A stretch of DNA of 56,905 nucleotides from a virus, in the IMG/VR virus record IMGVR_UViG_3300037434_000034, positions 1 to 56,905 of that record; one strand, written 5' to 3'. The translations under genes and the position numbers were made by a program. Under the pieces are notes generated by a model, which did not search any database, was not told the DNA's origin, and saw nothing but the letters and a program-made list of their open reading frames with translations. The number at the start of each line of letters is the position of its first letter. The first letter of the stretch is position 1. This document shows positions 48,165 to 56,558 of this stretch, piece by piece.

Positions 48165-50231
48165 ATGGAAGATCTGAAAGTAGAGGTGCTTGATATAGAA
48201 ACCTTGCTCCGGTGTTATTTGGTATGTTCTTATTGCCCCTCGACAGGTGAAAAGTTCCAGTTTGAAATATCTAGAAGAAAGAACCAATTGGATGGTTTGA
48301 TAAAGCATTTACTCGATTTTAAGAGAGATTACATAGTCGATTATAATGGTCTTACATTCGATGGCCAGGTTCTGCAATATACAATTGATAACTACGAATC
48401 TTTTTCAGATCTTTCGGCAGAACAAATAGCAGAAAAGATATCCAACTTTGCTGCAGAGTGTATAGATAGACAGAAGTATGAGCTAAAACAGGTGTATAAT
48501 CCTAACTATATGGACTTTTCCCAAATAGATCTTCTGAAGGTCTGGCACTATGATAATCGTGCTCGTAGGACCAGTTTGAAGTGGTTGGAATTTACTATGG
48601 ACTTCCCCGATATAGAAGAAATGCCAATAGACTTTCGTAAGGACTATTTGACTGATGAAGAGATAGAAGATACCATAAAGTACTGTTGGAATGATGTAAT
48701 GGCTACATATGAATTCTATAAAATAACCAGAGGTGACACACAACTAGAACTGTATCGGGGAAAGGATAAGATACAGGAACGCCTGGATGTAATGGAAGAG
48801 TTCGGTTTCGGAAAAGAATGTCTGAGTTGGTCTGATGTAAAAATAGGAGATGAGATCAATAAGAAAGGATATATGGAAGAGACTGGATGTAGTTATGGTG
48901 ATTTGTATAAGAAGAAGAAAAGCAGAAAACCTACTCCTCACTTCACTTTCGGAGACTGCATACCAGAGTATGTAAAGTTTCAGACCAAAGAGTTTAACAA
49001 TTTTCACAACTCTGTAAAGGGGAAAACTGTAAATCTCAACAAGACTAAACAAACATTTGAGTTTAGATATGGAAAGACAAATTACATCATAGCTCAAGGG
49101 GGTATTCATAGTGTTGACAAACCAAGGATAGTTACTGCAGATGAAAAACGTATTAAAAAAGATGCTGATATAGGTTCACAATACCCAAATGCAATTAATA
49201 AGAGATGTTTGTATCCGTCACAATTAGGAAAGCCTTGGAATACCAGATACGAAAAGACTACTCACCAACGAATAAATTATAAGTCAAGAGGTAAGGAAAA
49301 CAGAAAATTCAAGAGTCTTGCTGAAATGTACAAGCTCTGTTTAAATGGGGGTGGTTTCGGAATGACATCTCAAAAAGACAACTGGCAATACGATCCGTTT
49401 GTAACATTTGCCTGTACTATAGGTAATCAGTTTGAGATATTAATGTTAATAGAAGCATTGGAGATGTCAGGTATATCAGTAATATCAGCTAATACGGATG
49501 GCATTATTAGTGACATTCCCCGCGAGTTGGAAGATAAGTACTATGAAATATGTCATGAATGGGAAAGGAATGTAGGTAATGACAAAATAGGTATGCTGGA
49601 ATATGCGGACTATAAAAAGTTAGTACAGACATCAGTGAATGATTACCTTGCTATAGGGGTTGATGGGAAAGTAAAACTCAAGGGAGACTTCGTAACAACT
49701 GAGATAGAGTTACACAAGAATAAAAGTAATCGAATATCCCCGATAGCAGTATATGAATACTTTGTTAATGGTACTCCAATAGAAGAAACAGTAAGGAATC
49801 ACCGTAGAATATATGACTTCTGTATTGCCAAAAAGGCGTCCAAGGACTACTTCTACAGACAAGTAGATCGAAAGTTAGGAACTGCCAGGGATCTTAACAA
49901 ACTTGTCCGGTACTTCTGTGCAAAATCTCCTGATACCAAGTTAGATACTAAGTTGTCAGAAGAGGATGAAGTAACTTATCTGCTCCCGGGGAAATTATAC
50001 AAGATCAAACATGAGAATAGCGAAAAAACTGGTCCTAAAGTAAGTCAATGTGAATCAAGCAGTGGTTGTCAACAGTTATTTAATAGATACTATGAAGTAA
50101 AGAACTGGGAAGATTATAATATTGATTATCAGTATTATATAAATAAGGCAAATGAAATAGTTGATAAAGTTGACCCTGTTTTTAAGAGAGATAGAAAACT
50201 TAGAGAAAGTGGAGCGATATTATTATTCTAA
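48165..50231 (+). CDS. Family B DNA polymerase with 3'-5' exonuclease
   Basis: A 688-residue polymerase. Exonuclease motifs: LDIET (9-13), DYNGLTFDG (59-67) and YCWNDVMATYEFY (173-185) with Asp177. Polymerase motif A is DADIGSQYPNA near 333-343. Motif B is KLCLNGGGFG (390-399). Motif C is SANTDGII (441-448), with Asn in place of the usual first Asp of DTD. It is shorter than many cellular B-family enzymes and may lack part of the thumb. It should be the phage replicative polymerase, working with the DnaB-like helicase at 55187. Confidence 0.9.
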   Translation: MEDLKVEVLDIETLLRCYLVCSYCPSTGEKFQFEISRRKNQLDGLIKHLLDFKRDYIVDYNGLTFDGQVLQYTIDNYESFSDLSAEQIAEKISNFAAECIDRQKYELKQVYNPNYMDFSQIDLLKVWHYDNRARRTSLKWLEFTMDFPDIEEMPIDFRKDYLTDEEIEDTIKYCWNDVMATYEFYKITRGDTQLELYRGKDKIQERLDVMEEFGFGKECLSWSDVKIGDEINKKGYMEETGCSYGDLYKKKKSRKPTPHFTFGDCIPEYVKFQTKEFNNFHNSVKGKTVNLNKTKQTFEFRYGKTNYIIAQGGIHSVDKPRIVTADEKRIKKDADIGSQYPNAINKRCLYPSQLGKPWNTRYEKTTHQRINYKSRGKENRKFKSLAEMYKLCLNGGGFGMTSQKDNWQYDPFVTFACTIGNQFEILMLIEALEMSGISVISANTDGIISDIPRELEDKYYEICHEWERNVGNDKIGMLEYADYKKLVQTSVNDYLAIGVDGKVKLKGDFVTTEIELHKNKSNRISPIAVYEYFVNGTPIEETVRNHRRIYDFCIAKKASKDYFYRQVDRKLGTARDLNKLVRYFCAKSPDTKLDTKLSEEDEVTYLLPGKLYKIKHENSEKTGPKVSQCESSSGCQQLFNRYYEVKNWEDYNIDYQYYINKANEIVDKVDPVFKRDRKLRESGAILLF

Positions 50232-50242
50232 AAAATTAAGTT

Positions 50243-50839
50243 ATGTCAAGAACAATAGAATCAATTAAAGAGAATGAGGTGGTTTGGTGCAAATCCCCCG
50301 AAGAGGCGAAAGAGTTTTGTAAGTTACTTGCTATTGCAGGGAAAAGAACGAGAAATGGCGATAGTTATGCCATAGTTGTAAATAATCATATCGGTGAATT
50401 ATGTTACAATATTAGTCGGGGCGCATGTGGAGATAGACCGTTTTATGAACAGGAATTAAAAATTATTACCCCCGCTACAGAGTTTATAGAAGATCAGCAA
50501 AGTGATCCTATATTAACACCCGATCATCTAGGAATTTACAAACAGGGTCAGGAAGCAAAAAAAGAAGGAATACCTAAAAGCGATAACCCTTATATAGGAG
50601 TTGTTGGTAATGCTGAGAAAATATGGTCGGATGGATATGAAAGTGTAAATAACTTAGTAAAAATATCCTATGTACAAGTGAAAAGTGTTCCTTATCAACT
50701 ATGTCCAATGTGTCATGGAGAAAAACAAATAGTTAGTAGTTTAAGAAGGTCGCAAGATGGACAAGTACAATCATCAATAACGATAAAGTGTCACATCTGT
50801 AAAGGGGAAGGTATTATCCCTCAATTTGTAATAGAGTAA
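50243..50839 (+). CDS. Zinc-binding protein with DnaJ-type CxxCxG motifs
   Basis: A 198-residue protein. The C-terminus has CPMCHGEKQIV and CHICKGEGIIP, the paired CxxCxG zinc motif of DnaJ. The middle resembles ADQQSDPILTPDHLG-type linker sequence. The N-terminal half is alpha/beta (NEVVWCKSPEEAKEFCKLLA). It lies 11 nt after the polymerase gene, which suggests a replication or repair role. Unknown family overall. Confidence 0.6.
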   Translation: MSRTIESIKENEVVWCKSPEEAKEFCKLLAIAGKRTRNGDSYAIVVNNHIGELCYNISRGACGDRPFYEQELKIITPATEFIEDQQSDPILTPDHLGIYKQGQEAKKEGIPKSDNPYIGVVGNAEKIWSDGYESVNNLVKISYVQVKSVPYQLCPMCHGEKQIVSSLRRSQDGQVQSSITIKCHICKGEGIIPQFVIE

Positions 50840-50855
50840 CTAAAAACAAAAACTC

Positions 50856-52133
50856 ATGAAATATTTAAAAATTACTAATAAAGGAGAAATTGATTGGCGG
50901 TTAATCTCCTTGTTAGGGGGAACTACAAAAAGAGAAAATAGTGCAGCTATTGGTAGATATGGATCAGGTCTGAAGTATGTATTGGCATTTCTTTTACGGG
51001 AAAACCTTGCGTTCAAAATATTCTCCGGAATAAAAGAAGTAGTAGTATCAGTAGATACAGAGAGTATACGAGGTGAAGAGTTTGATATCATCTGTATAGA
51101 TGGGCATAGAACCTCAATAACAACTAAAATGGGGCCTGATTTTCAGACATGGCATTGTGTAAGGGAATTGTGGAGTAATGCCATAGATGAAGGAGAGAAT
51201 AGCTGGAGCATAGGATCAGAAGTTTCCCCGGTAGCAGGTATGACACACTGGTATATCCAGTTAGATAAACAGATACAAGAAGTTATTAAAGATTGGGATA
51301 AGTACTTCATTCATCATCAAAAACCCTTGTGGGGAAATGAGTACTACAAAATTTATCCTGGTGGGCAGTCTCTAAGAATATACAAAAGTGGTGTTCTTGT
51401 ACATGAAGATACCAGTAAACCAGCACTGTTCGCATATGATTCTATGTTAGCAGAGATAAACGAGTTACGTGAGTTCAAGGGTTCTCAAAGTTGTGCAGTA
51501 GTACATGCTTTATCAGAAAGTAATGAGGATGTTGCTAAGTACTTTTTCGAGAATATCAAAGAAAATATGTACGAGGGCGATATGGACTGGAATTGGTTTG
51601 TGGGTTCCTGGTCAGAGGACTGGAAAAATGTGTTGGGAGATGCTAAGTTGATATACCCGAAAGCAATGGATGATATAAAGAGCAAGGGGATAACTCTGGA
51701 CGAAGTAAAATTGATAGTAGTACCACAATGCGTATATAAAGAACTAACTAAGTTCTTTCCTGGTATAGGGGCACTAAAAGCAGCAGATAAAAGTAGTCAG
51801 TTTTATGAAAATTATGATGAGAAGTTAGAGTTCCGGGTAAAACAGTGTTTGGCTATTCTGGAAACTTGTGAATATGTAATGCATCCAGAGTTAGAGTTTC
51901 GTTATGGGTTCTTTGAAGATAAAGGAACTATGGCAAGAGTTAACCTGGATGAAAAGATAGTATACATAAGCCAAACCATGCTCAATAAATCACTCTTTGA
52001 CATAACAGCAATGTTAATAGAAGAGAATGAGCATTTTAACACAGGATTGACAGATGAAAGTCGTGCGTTTCAACAGCACTGGATAAATCTCTACACAAAA
52101 GAGTTACTTACCCGGCATGAGGTAGAAGTTTAA
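50856..52133 (+). CDS. GHKL-type ATPase-like protein with a C-terminal histidine motif
   Basis: A 425-residue protein. IGRYGSGLKYVLAFL near residues 32-46 resembles the GHKL G-box, and HCVRELWSNAIDEGE near 92-106 resembles the N-box (E..NA.DEG) that binds ATP through Mg. The order of these boxes is reversed relative to MutL, Hsp90 and gyrase. The C-terminus has MLIEENEHFNTGLTDESRAF, a His-containing motif I recall in related phage proteins. The enzyme may be an ATP-driven switch or repair protein. No confident family. Confidence 0.6.
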   Translation: MKYLKITNKGEIDWRLISLLGGTTKRENSAAIGRYGSGLKYVLAFLLRENLAFKIFSGIKEVVVSVDTESIRGEEFDIICIDGHRTSITTKMGPDFQTWHCVRELWSNAIDEGENSWSIGSEVSPVAGMTHWYIQLDKQIQEVIKDWDKYFIHHQKPLWGNEYYKIYPGGQSLRIYKSGVLVHEDTSKPALFAYDSMLAEINELREFKGSQSCAVVHALSESNEDVAKYFFENIKENMYEGDMDWNWFVGSWSEDWKNVLGDAKLIYPKAMDDIKSKGITLDEVKLIVVPQCVYKELTKFFPGIGALKAADKSSQFYENYDEKLEFRVKQCLAILETCEYVMHPELEFRYGFFEDKGTMARVNLDEKIVYISQTMLNKSLFDITAMLIEENEHFNTGLTDESRAFQQHWINLYTKELLTRHEVEV

Positions 52134-52152
52134 AAATAAAGTCAGAGAAAAG

Positions 52153-52183
52153 TTTGCATAATTAAAAACAATGTGTAATTTTG
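52153..52183 (+). promoter_or_regulatory. Consensus Bacteroidota promoter for the structured RNA
   Basis: TTTG (52153-52156), exactly 19 nt, TAATTTTG (52176-52183). This is a full match to TTTG-N19-TAnnTTTG. The predicted start, near 52190, falls just before the first helix of the RNA. Confidence 0.85.
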
Positions 52184-52189
52184 TGTTGT

Positions 52190-52663
52190 CAAGTGGACCC
52201 TTGGAAAGCACTCTTGACAGAAACTTACTGAATTAATTCCCCTAGACAGGAGAATGCAGATAAAGAATAACCTCAATCAGAACCTTCCAAGGGTCCATAC
52301 GATTGGGGTTTTCTTGTTCTGTTACTAATCCTCATGATACCTGTAAACGAGTATAACCAGGTAAATTAATAACACAGTAAAACCAGAAAGTCTATAGGCT
52401 GCAGTAGATCCTGTAAGATTTAGCTAACTATAGAAATAAGAATGGATGTTGTGAAATTTCCTGCTCTGTGTGTAACTTCACAACAGGACCTCGTGAGAAC
52501 TGTAAATGCAGCATCCCCCCGAAGTCGAGGGAACATAGATTAAGAAGCTATGAGGTTGAGGTTGGTACTGAATTGAAAAGAAGATACTCAAATAACTCTT
52601 CTTGAACCTACTGAGAGTACCTCAAACCCCTTCGGGGTAAAAAGGGAAGGTCTCACGAGGGAA
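52190..52663 (+). ncRNA. Large structured noncoding RNA of unrecognised class
   Basis: No ORF of useful length in about 470 nt, yet many long perfect helices: TGGACCCTTGGAA (52194-52206) with 52285-52297 (13 bp); CCTCGTGAGA (52489-52498) with 52651-52660 (10 bp); TGTTGTGAA (52447-52455) with 52477-52485 (9 bp); TCTATAG (52391-52397) with 52428-52434; TACCTG (52338-52343) with 52358-52363; AAGAAGA (52578-52584) with 52597-52603; TTGAGGT (52556-52562) with 52619-52625; and ACCCC-TTC-GGGGT (52626-52638). It has its own promoter. It resembles large ornate phage RNAs in style (GOLLD or ROOL), but I do not see their sequences, nor group I, group II or RNase P signatures. The 3' end is not fixed; it could also act as leader to the genes after 52700. 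Confidence 0.75.
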
Positions 52664-52699
52664 AAAGTTCTTATCAAAATAAGTGTAAGTGTAAAACGT

Positions 52700-52906
52700 A
52701 TGGAAAACGAACTAATAGAAGTAGAAATAACTGTCAGTAAGAAAAACAAATTCAAGTTACTGGTAGATGAGTATACAGCAAGTAATTTACAGGCATGTAT
52801 AGATAACTGGAGTATGAGAACAAATAAGTATACACAGCAGTCATTAGCAGACTATATAAATAGTAAGGATTATGCAGGATGTAAAGCAAAAATAATAAAA
52901 TCGTGA
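52700..52906 (+). CDS. Small early hypothetical protein
   Basis: A 68-residue protein (MENELIEVEITVSKKNKFKL), strand-rich then helical, with a basic C-terminus (YAGCKAKIIKS). It starts about 40 nt after the structured RNA. Unknown. Confidence 0.48.
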   Translation: MENELIEVEITVSKKNKFKLLVDEYTASNLQACIDNWSMRTNKYTQQSLADYINSKDYAGCKAKIIKS

Positions 52907-52909
52907 GTT

Positions 52910-53146
52910 ATGGTAATAACAAATGAAATAGTTACAAAAGCAGAAGAGTTAGAAGAAACTTTTCACGCACAAATAAATCAGGTAATAGAGAAAGGAAGTA
53001 GTGCTGTTAGTTATGAAAGTATGAGATCAGCAGTAGTTAATCTCAAATTAGCAGAACTGGAGTTACGTATAGAGAAACTGGAAAATGGTAAAGTAGATAA
53101 ACTTTCCCCCTCAGAAGCAAGTGAACTTTTAAAAGATATTAAATAA
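52910..53146 (+). CDS. Small helical early protein
   Basis: A 78-residue coiled-coil-like protein (MVITNEIVTKAEELEETFHA, LKLAELELRIEKLENGKVDK). It starts 4 nt after the previous stop. Unknown. Confidence 0.5.
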   Translation: MVITNEIVTKAEELEETFHAQINQVIEKGSSAVSYESMRSAVVNLKLAELELRIEKLENGKVDKLSPSEASELLKDIK

Positions 53147-53166
53147 CAATCAAAAAATCAAAAACA

Positions 53167-53454
53167 ATGTTAAAAACACCAAGTACACAGCAATTAGTAG
53201 AAGTAGCTAATGAAGGACTCGTAGCACTTTTAGACCAAAATGTATTAATCTTTTGTTTTAACTATTTCTATTATGGTAAATTAGTAGGAGTAAATGATAG
53301 TTGTATAAAACTGCAAAATGTATATCAGGTATTTGAAACTGGTGCGTTTAGTGATAGTAAGTACAAAGATGCTCAAAAGTTAGCAGAAGAATGGTATATA
53401 CAGATATCAGCAATTGAAAGTTTTGGTAAATCGTTTAAGGTTACTTCTCTTTAA
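53167..53454 (+). CDS. Early hypothetical protein
   Basis: A 95-residue protein (MLKTPSTQQLVEVANEGLVA). ILIFCFNYFYYGKLVGVNDS-like strands and a C-terminal LAEEWYIQISAIESFGKSFK suggest a small beta-barrel (Sm/PilZ-like) domain. No family confirmed. Confidence 0.5.
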   Translation: MLKTPSTQQLVEVANEGLVALLDQNVLIFCFNYFYYGKLVGVNDSCIKLQNVYQVFETGAFSDSKYKDAQKLAEEWYIQISAIESFGKSFKVTSL

Positions 53455-53464
53455 AACTAATTTT

Positions 53465-53668
53465 ATGCAAATAGCAAGTAGGCCACATGCAAATAGATAT
53501 AGGTCAAGGTCAAGGTCAGGGTCATGGTCATGGTCATGGTCAAGGTCAGGGTCATGGTCATGGTCATGGTCAAGGTCAGGGTCATGGTCATGGTCAGGGT
53601 CAGGGTCAGGGTCAAGGTCATGGTCATGGTCAGGGTCAGGGTCAAGGTCAGGGTCAAGGTCAGTATAA
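53465..53668 (+). CDS. Dipeptide-repeat protein on a hexanucleotide minisatellite (reading frame uncertain)
   Basis: From the ATG at 53465, which follows a typical AATTTTATG leader, the product is 67 residues. It begins [12 protein letters not shown], then runs of Arg-Ser, Gly-Ser and Trp-Ser. A second ATG at 53487 in another frame, in the same local context (ATGCAAATAG is duplicated 22 bp apart), gives a 64-residue Gly-Gln/Gly-His repeat ending YKKFL. In that frame the A/G changes of the repeat are silent, which favours the Gly-Gln/Gly-His frame. Either may be translated. Function unknown. Confidence 0.4.
   Translation: MQIASRPHANRYRSRSRSGSWSWSWSRSGSWSWSWSRSGSWSWSGSGSGSRSWSWSGSGSRSGSRSV
53502..53663 (+). 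repeat. Tandem hexanucleotide repeat, 27 units
   Basis: GGTCAx with x being A, G or T, perfectly in phase over 162 nt. Expansion or loss of units keeps every reading frame open. Confidence 0.95.
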
Positions 53669-53714
53669 AAAATTTCTATAAACCCTATCACTTATTGATT
53701 AAATCGTACACAAA

Positions 53715-54323
53715 ATGAACTTAATAGATATAAACGAATCGCAAATTAAAGCTTTAAGTAAAGTTTCTCTTAACCTCACACACTTTTGGTTACTACACCT
53801 ACTCTCGGGGGTAGATACAGTAGTATATATCCCCCAGATAAGAGAAAGAAAGTTATTAGAAGATAGAGGGTTAATTAGTAAGAAAGGTATCCTACCAGCA
53901 GGGGAAGCGTTTTATAAACAGATATGTGATACTAAGTTAGAAACCCCCGTGAGTAAGAAAGTGAAGGAAGAGGCAATAGATAATGGTTTTAGTGAGTTCT
54001 GGAATAGTTATCCAGCAAGTGCTAACTTCTCATATCGGGGAATGACATTCAAGTCAGAGAGAGCCTTAAGAAGCAATAAGCAAGTATGTGAGATGCTATA
54101 CAACGCAGCTATCTCTAAAGGGGAAGTAACCAAAGAACAGATACTGGCAGCACTTAAATACCAGGTACGGGAAGCAAAAGAAGCAAGTTTTAAAACAGGT
54201 ACAAATAAGCTACAGTTCTTCCCTGGGGTAGAACCCTATTTGAGACAAGAAAAGTATATGGCTTTCATAGAAGTAGCTACAGAACATTCAGATGAACAAC
54301 CAAGTGATTCTTGTTGGGCATAG
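53715..54323 (+). CDS. Candidate helicase loader / replication protein
   Basis: A 202-residue protein. The N-terminal part looks like a winged helix (LNLTHFWLLHLLSGVDTVVY, ERKLLEDRGLISKKGILPAG). FSEFWNSYPASANFSYRGMT carries the FW-x-x-YP motif seen in phage replication proteins that load DnaB. A helical domain follows (ILAALKYQVREAKEASFKTG) with LQFFPGVEPYLRQEKY. It lies two genes upstream of the DnaB-like helicase, consistent with loader function. Inferred. Confidence 0.58.
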   Translation: MNLIDINESQIKALSKVSLNLTHFWLLHLLSGVDTVVYIPQIRERKLLEDRGLISKKGILPAGEAFYKQICDTKLETPVSKKVKEEAIDNGFSEFWNSYPASANFSYRGMTFKSERALRSNKQVCEMLYNAAISKGEVTKEQILAALKYQVREAKEASFKTGTNKLQFFPGVEPYLRQEKYMAFIEVATEHSDEQPSDSCWA

Positions 54324-54344
54324 TTAAACCAAAAAAATAACAAA

Positions 54345-55028
54345 ATGGATATAGCAATAATAGCACAGGAGAAAATAAATAAACTTGTGTCAGATGGTTC
54401 AATAGACACCATGATAGAAACACAGATAAAGAAAACACTGGAATCAACAATAAGTGATGTATTCAGGGAATATAGTGATTTTGGTAAGGATTTGAAAAAG
54501 GTAATCAGCGATAAGTTAAAAGTTAACCTTGAACAAATTGATATTCCCCTATACAGCAATAAAATAATGCAGGTTATAAAAACTACATTGGTGGCAACTG
54601 CATTAGAACCATCCATAAAAAGGATACAGGAATCAGTAAATAGTTGTCTTAATCAAATAGAAAAGAAGAACTGGAAATTGTCAGAGATCATACGAAAATA
54701 TCTAAATGACAATTATGGAAATGAAGATGCTACCTATGAAACAACAGAACCTGAATATAGTAGTTTCTGGGTCAATATAGGGAATAAAAAAGCATCATAC
54801 AGTTATGGTACTAAAAATGATAAAGATCTACGGTTAATAGTAGACAGCAAGACAAATGTGATCAGGAATGTATGGTATCAAAATAAGCCCCTGAATGGTT
54901 TAAAAGTAGATAGGTTATACAATTTTGAAATGTTCCTAATGGGGTTATGGATAAATGAATGTGTACTGGAAATAGATGAAGATGAATCCGATGAAGCCTG
55001 TATAAGAGAAAATGAATGTCACTGTTAA
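54345..55028 (+). CDS. Hypothetical protein in replication cluster
   Basis: A 227-residue protein. The N-terminal half is helical (DIAIIAQEKINKLVSDGSID, SVNSCLNQIEKKNWKLSEII). The C-terminal half is strand-rich with an acidic end (EIDEDESDEACIRENECHC) and several Cys. It lies between the loader candidate and helicase genes. Function unknown. Confidence 0.55.
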   Translation: MDIAIIAQEKINKLVSDGSIDTMIETQIKKTLESTISDVFREYSDFGKDLKKVISDKLKVNLEQIDIPLYSNKIMQVIKTTLVATALEPSIKRIQESVNSCLNQIEKKNWKLSEIIRKYLNDNYGNEDATYETTEPEYSSFWVNIGNKKASYSYGTKNDKDLRLIVDSKTNVIRNVWYQNKPLNGLKVDRLYNFEMFLMGLWINECVLEIDEDESDEACIRENECHC

Positions 55029-55040
55029 AAATCAAAAATT

Positions 55041-55190
55041 ATGTACATAGTAATAGAATGTTGGCCTGATGCAGAACATGCAGAAATAGTAAGTGTACCA
55101 GAAACAGGTTGGAACAAAACATTTGATACAAGAGAGGAAGCACAAGAAGAAGTTGATGATTGTCAAAATGGAATAATAATAGAGATATGA
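55041..55190 (+). CDS. Small acidic protein overlapping the helicase start
   Basis: A 49-residue ORF read directly (MYIVIECWPDAEHAEIVSVP ... NGIIIEI). Its TGA overlaps the helicase ATG (ATGA at 55187-55190), implying translational coupling. It is strand-helix mixed and acidic. Unknown. Confidence 0.5.
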   Translation: MYIVIECWPDAEHAEIVSVPETGWNKTFDTREEAQEEVDDCQNGIIIEI

Positions 55191-56356
55191 GTTTAAGCTC
55201 CGAGTTAGATCATCAAATACAAGTAGCAAGGAAAGGTAAATCAGGAGTAATCCCTGTAGCATACAATCGTGTAAAAGATTATATAGACATTGCTAAAAAC
55301 ACACTCTATAGTATAGCTGGAGAAACAGGTGTAGGTAAAAGCACCCTTGCTGTTGATATGTTCCTAGTAAATCCGATTATGTGGTATCTGGCTAATAAAA
55401 ACGACAATATCAAACTATCGGTTATCTATCTGTCAATGGAGCGAAAGTTGTATATGATGACCAGCCGAATTATCAGCAGATTGATCTATGAGGAACAAGG
55501 TATAGAAATTCCCCCGAAGAAGATATTGGGCCGTAATGGGGGGTATCAATTAACAGATAGTGAATATGCCTTAGTACAAGAGTATTACAAACGAATAGAT
55601 GAATGGGAAAAGGACGATGTGTTGATATGTCAGGAAGGTTCAAAGAATAGTACCGGGATAAGTATGTTCCTGGAAGAGTTTGCTAAGAGAAATGGTAAAA
55701 TAACACTAAAGGATAAAGAAGATAAGAGTTATGAGAACATCCTGGCAAAACCAAAAACATACGAACCAACTCACCCAAATCATATAGTAATTATCATCAC
55801 TGATCATATAGGTATCTTAACCCCGGAAGACAAGGGTGCAAAAACAAAGAGTACTATAGATGTATTCAGTAGGGTAATGAGGGAAGCAAGGGATGTATAT
55901 GGGTTTTCCCCGGTAATAGTGCAACAGATGAATAGAAACCTCTCAGATGTACATAGACATAAAATGGGGGAACTAAAACCTAAGTTGAGCGACATCGCCG
56001 ATAGTTCAAACACTAGTCATGATTCCGATGTAGTCATTATTCTACATGACCCCTTGAGGCATAATGGGGAAGTTAGAGAAGCAGGTTTTGATGTTAAACG
56101 ATTTAAGGATAAATTTCACAGGAATTTTTATAGATCATTGCACATAGTTAAGAACAGTTTTGAGGCTTCTGACGTACCTTTCCCAATGGGCTTTCATCCA
56201 ATTTACGGTATGTTAGCCACACTACCTCGAGGGGATAAAATTACGGAAGATATCTACAGAGAAGTATTATCAGGTCAGTACTTTCTTAGTAATGGGGATA
56301 GTCAAGAGAACATCGAAGAACAAGTTAAAAAACCATTTAAGTTTGGACAAAAATAA
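55187..56356 (+). CDS. DnaB-like replicative helicase (SF4)
   Basis: A 389-residue protein from MSLSSELDHQIQVARKGKSG. The ATG at 55187 overlaps the previous stop and is preferred to an upstream TTG at 55160. Walker A is GETGVGKST (45-53). SVIYLSMERK follows as motif H1a. Walker B is VIIITDHIGIL (201-211). FSPVIVQQMNR is motif H3, and DSDVVIILHDP is H4-like. The N-terminal primase-interaction domain of bacterial DnaB is missing, as in several phage helicases. It should unwind DNA at the fork with the family B polymerase. Confidence 0.87.
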   Translation: MSLSSELDHQIQVARKGKSGVIPVAYNRVKDYIDIAKNTLYSIAGETGVGKSTLAVDMFLVNPIMWYLANKNDNIKLSVIYLSMERKLYMMTSRIISRLIYEEQGIEIPPKKILGRNGGYQLTDSEYALVQEYYKRIDEWEKDDVLICQEGSKNSTGISMFLEEFAKRNGKITLKDKEDKSYENILAKPKTYEPTHPNHIVIIITDHIGILTPEDKGAKTKSTIDVFSRVMREARDVYGFSPVIVQQMNRNLSDVHRHKMGELKPKLSDIADSSNTSHDSDVVIILHDPLRHNGEVREAGFDVKRFKDKFHRNFYRSLHIVKNSFEASDVPFPMGFHPIYGMLATLPRGDKITEDIYREVLSGQYFLSNGDSQENIEEQVKKPFKFGQK

Positions 56357-56363
56357 ATAAGTT

Positions 56364-56558
56364 ATGATAGAAAATCCTACAGAAAAACAATTAGAATCAG
56401 TACTACAAAAATTAAAAGATGCTGATCCACAATTCGATTTAAACATTGAATTTGGCAGATTGCTGATGATACATATCAATGATTTTACCCCTGAACAAAG
56501 GAATAGATATGATGAACTAAAAGTAATTTTAAAACAAAATTATGGAACAACAAAATGA
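56364..56558 (+). CDS. Small hypothetical protein
   Basis: A 64-residue helical protein (MIENPTEKQLESVLQKLKDA). It overlaps the next gene by 17 nt. Unknown. Confidence 0.48.
   Translation: MIENPTEKQLESVLQKLKDADPQFDLNIEFGRLLMIHINDFTPEQRNRYDELKVILKQNYGTTK

Noticed and set aside
52134-52700. Group I or group II intron, or RNase P RNA
   Set aside because: There is no split gene on either side, no P7/G-binding-site or domain V-like hairpin, and no RNase P conserved core that I can find. A search is still needed.
46545-53663. CRISPR array
   Set aside because: The repeats are short tandem units without unique spacers and lie in coding frames.
53407-53691. Minus-strand Asp-Leu/Asp-His repeat ORFs over the hexamer repeat
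   Set aside because: Shadows of the repeat, antisense to the whole rightward operon, with no leader or neighbouring minus-strand gene.
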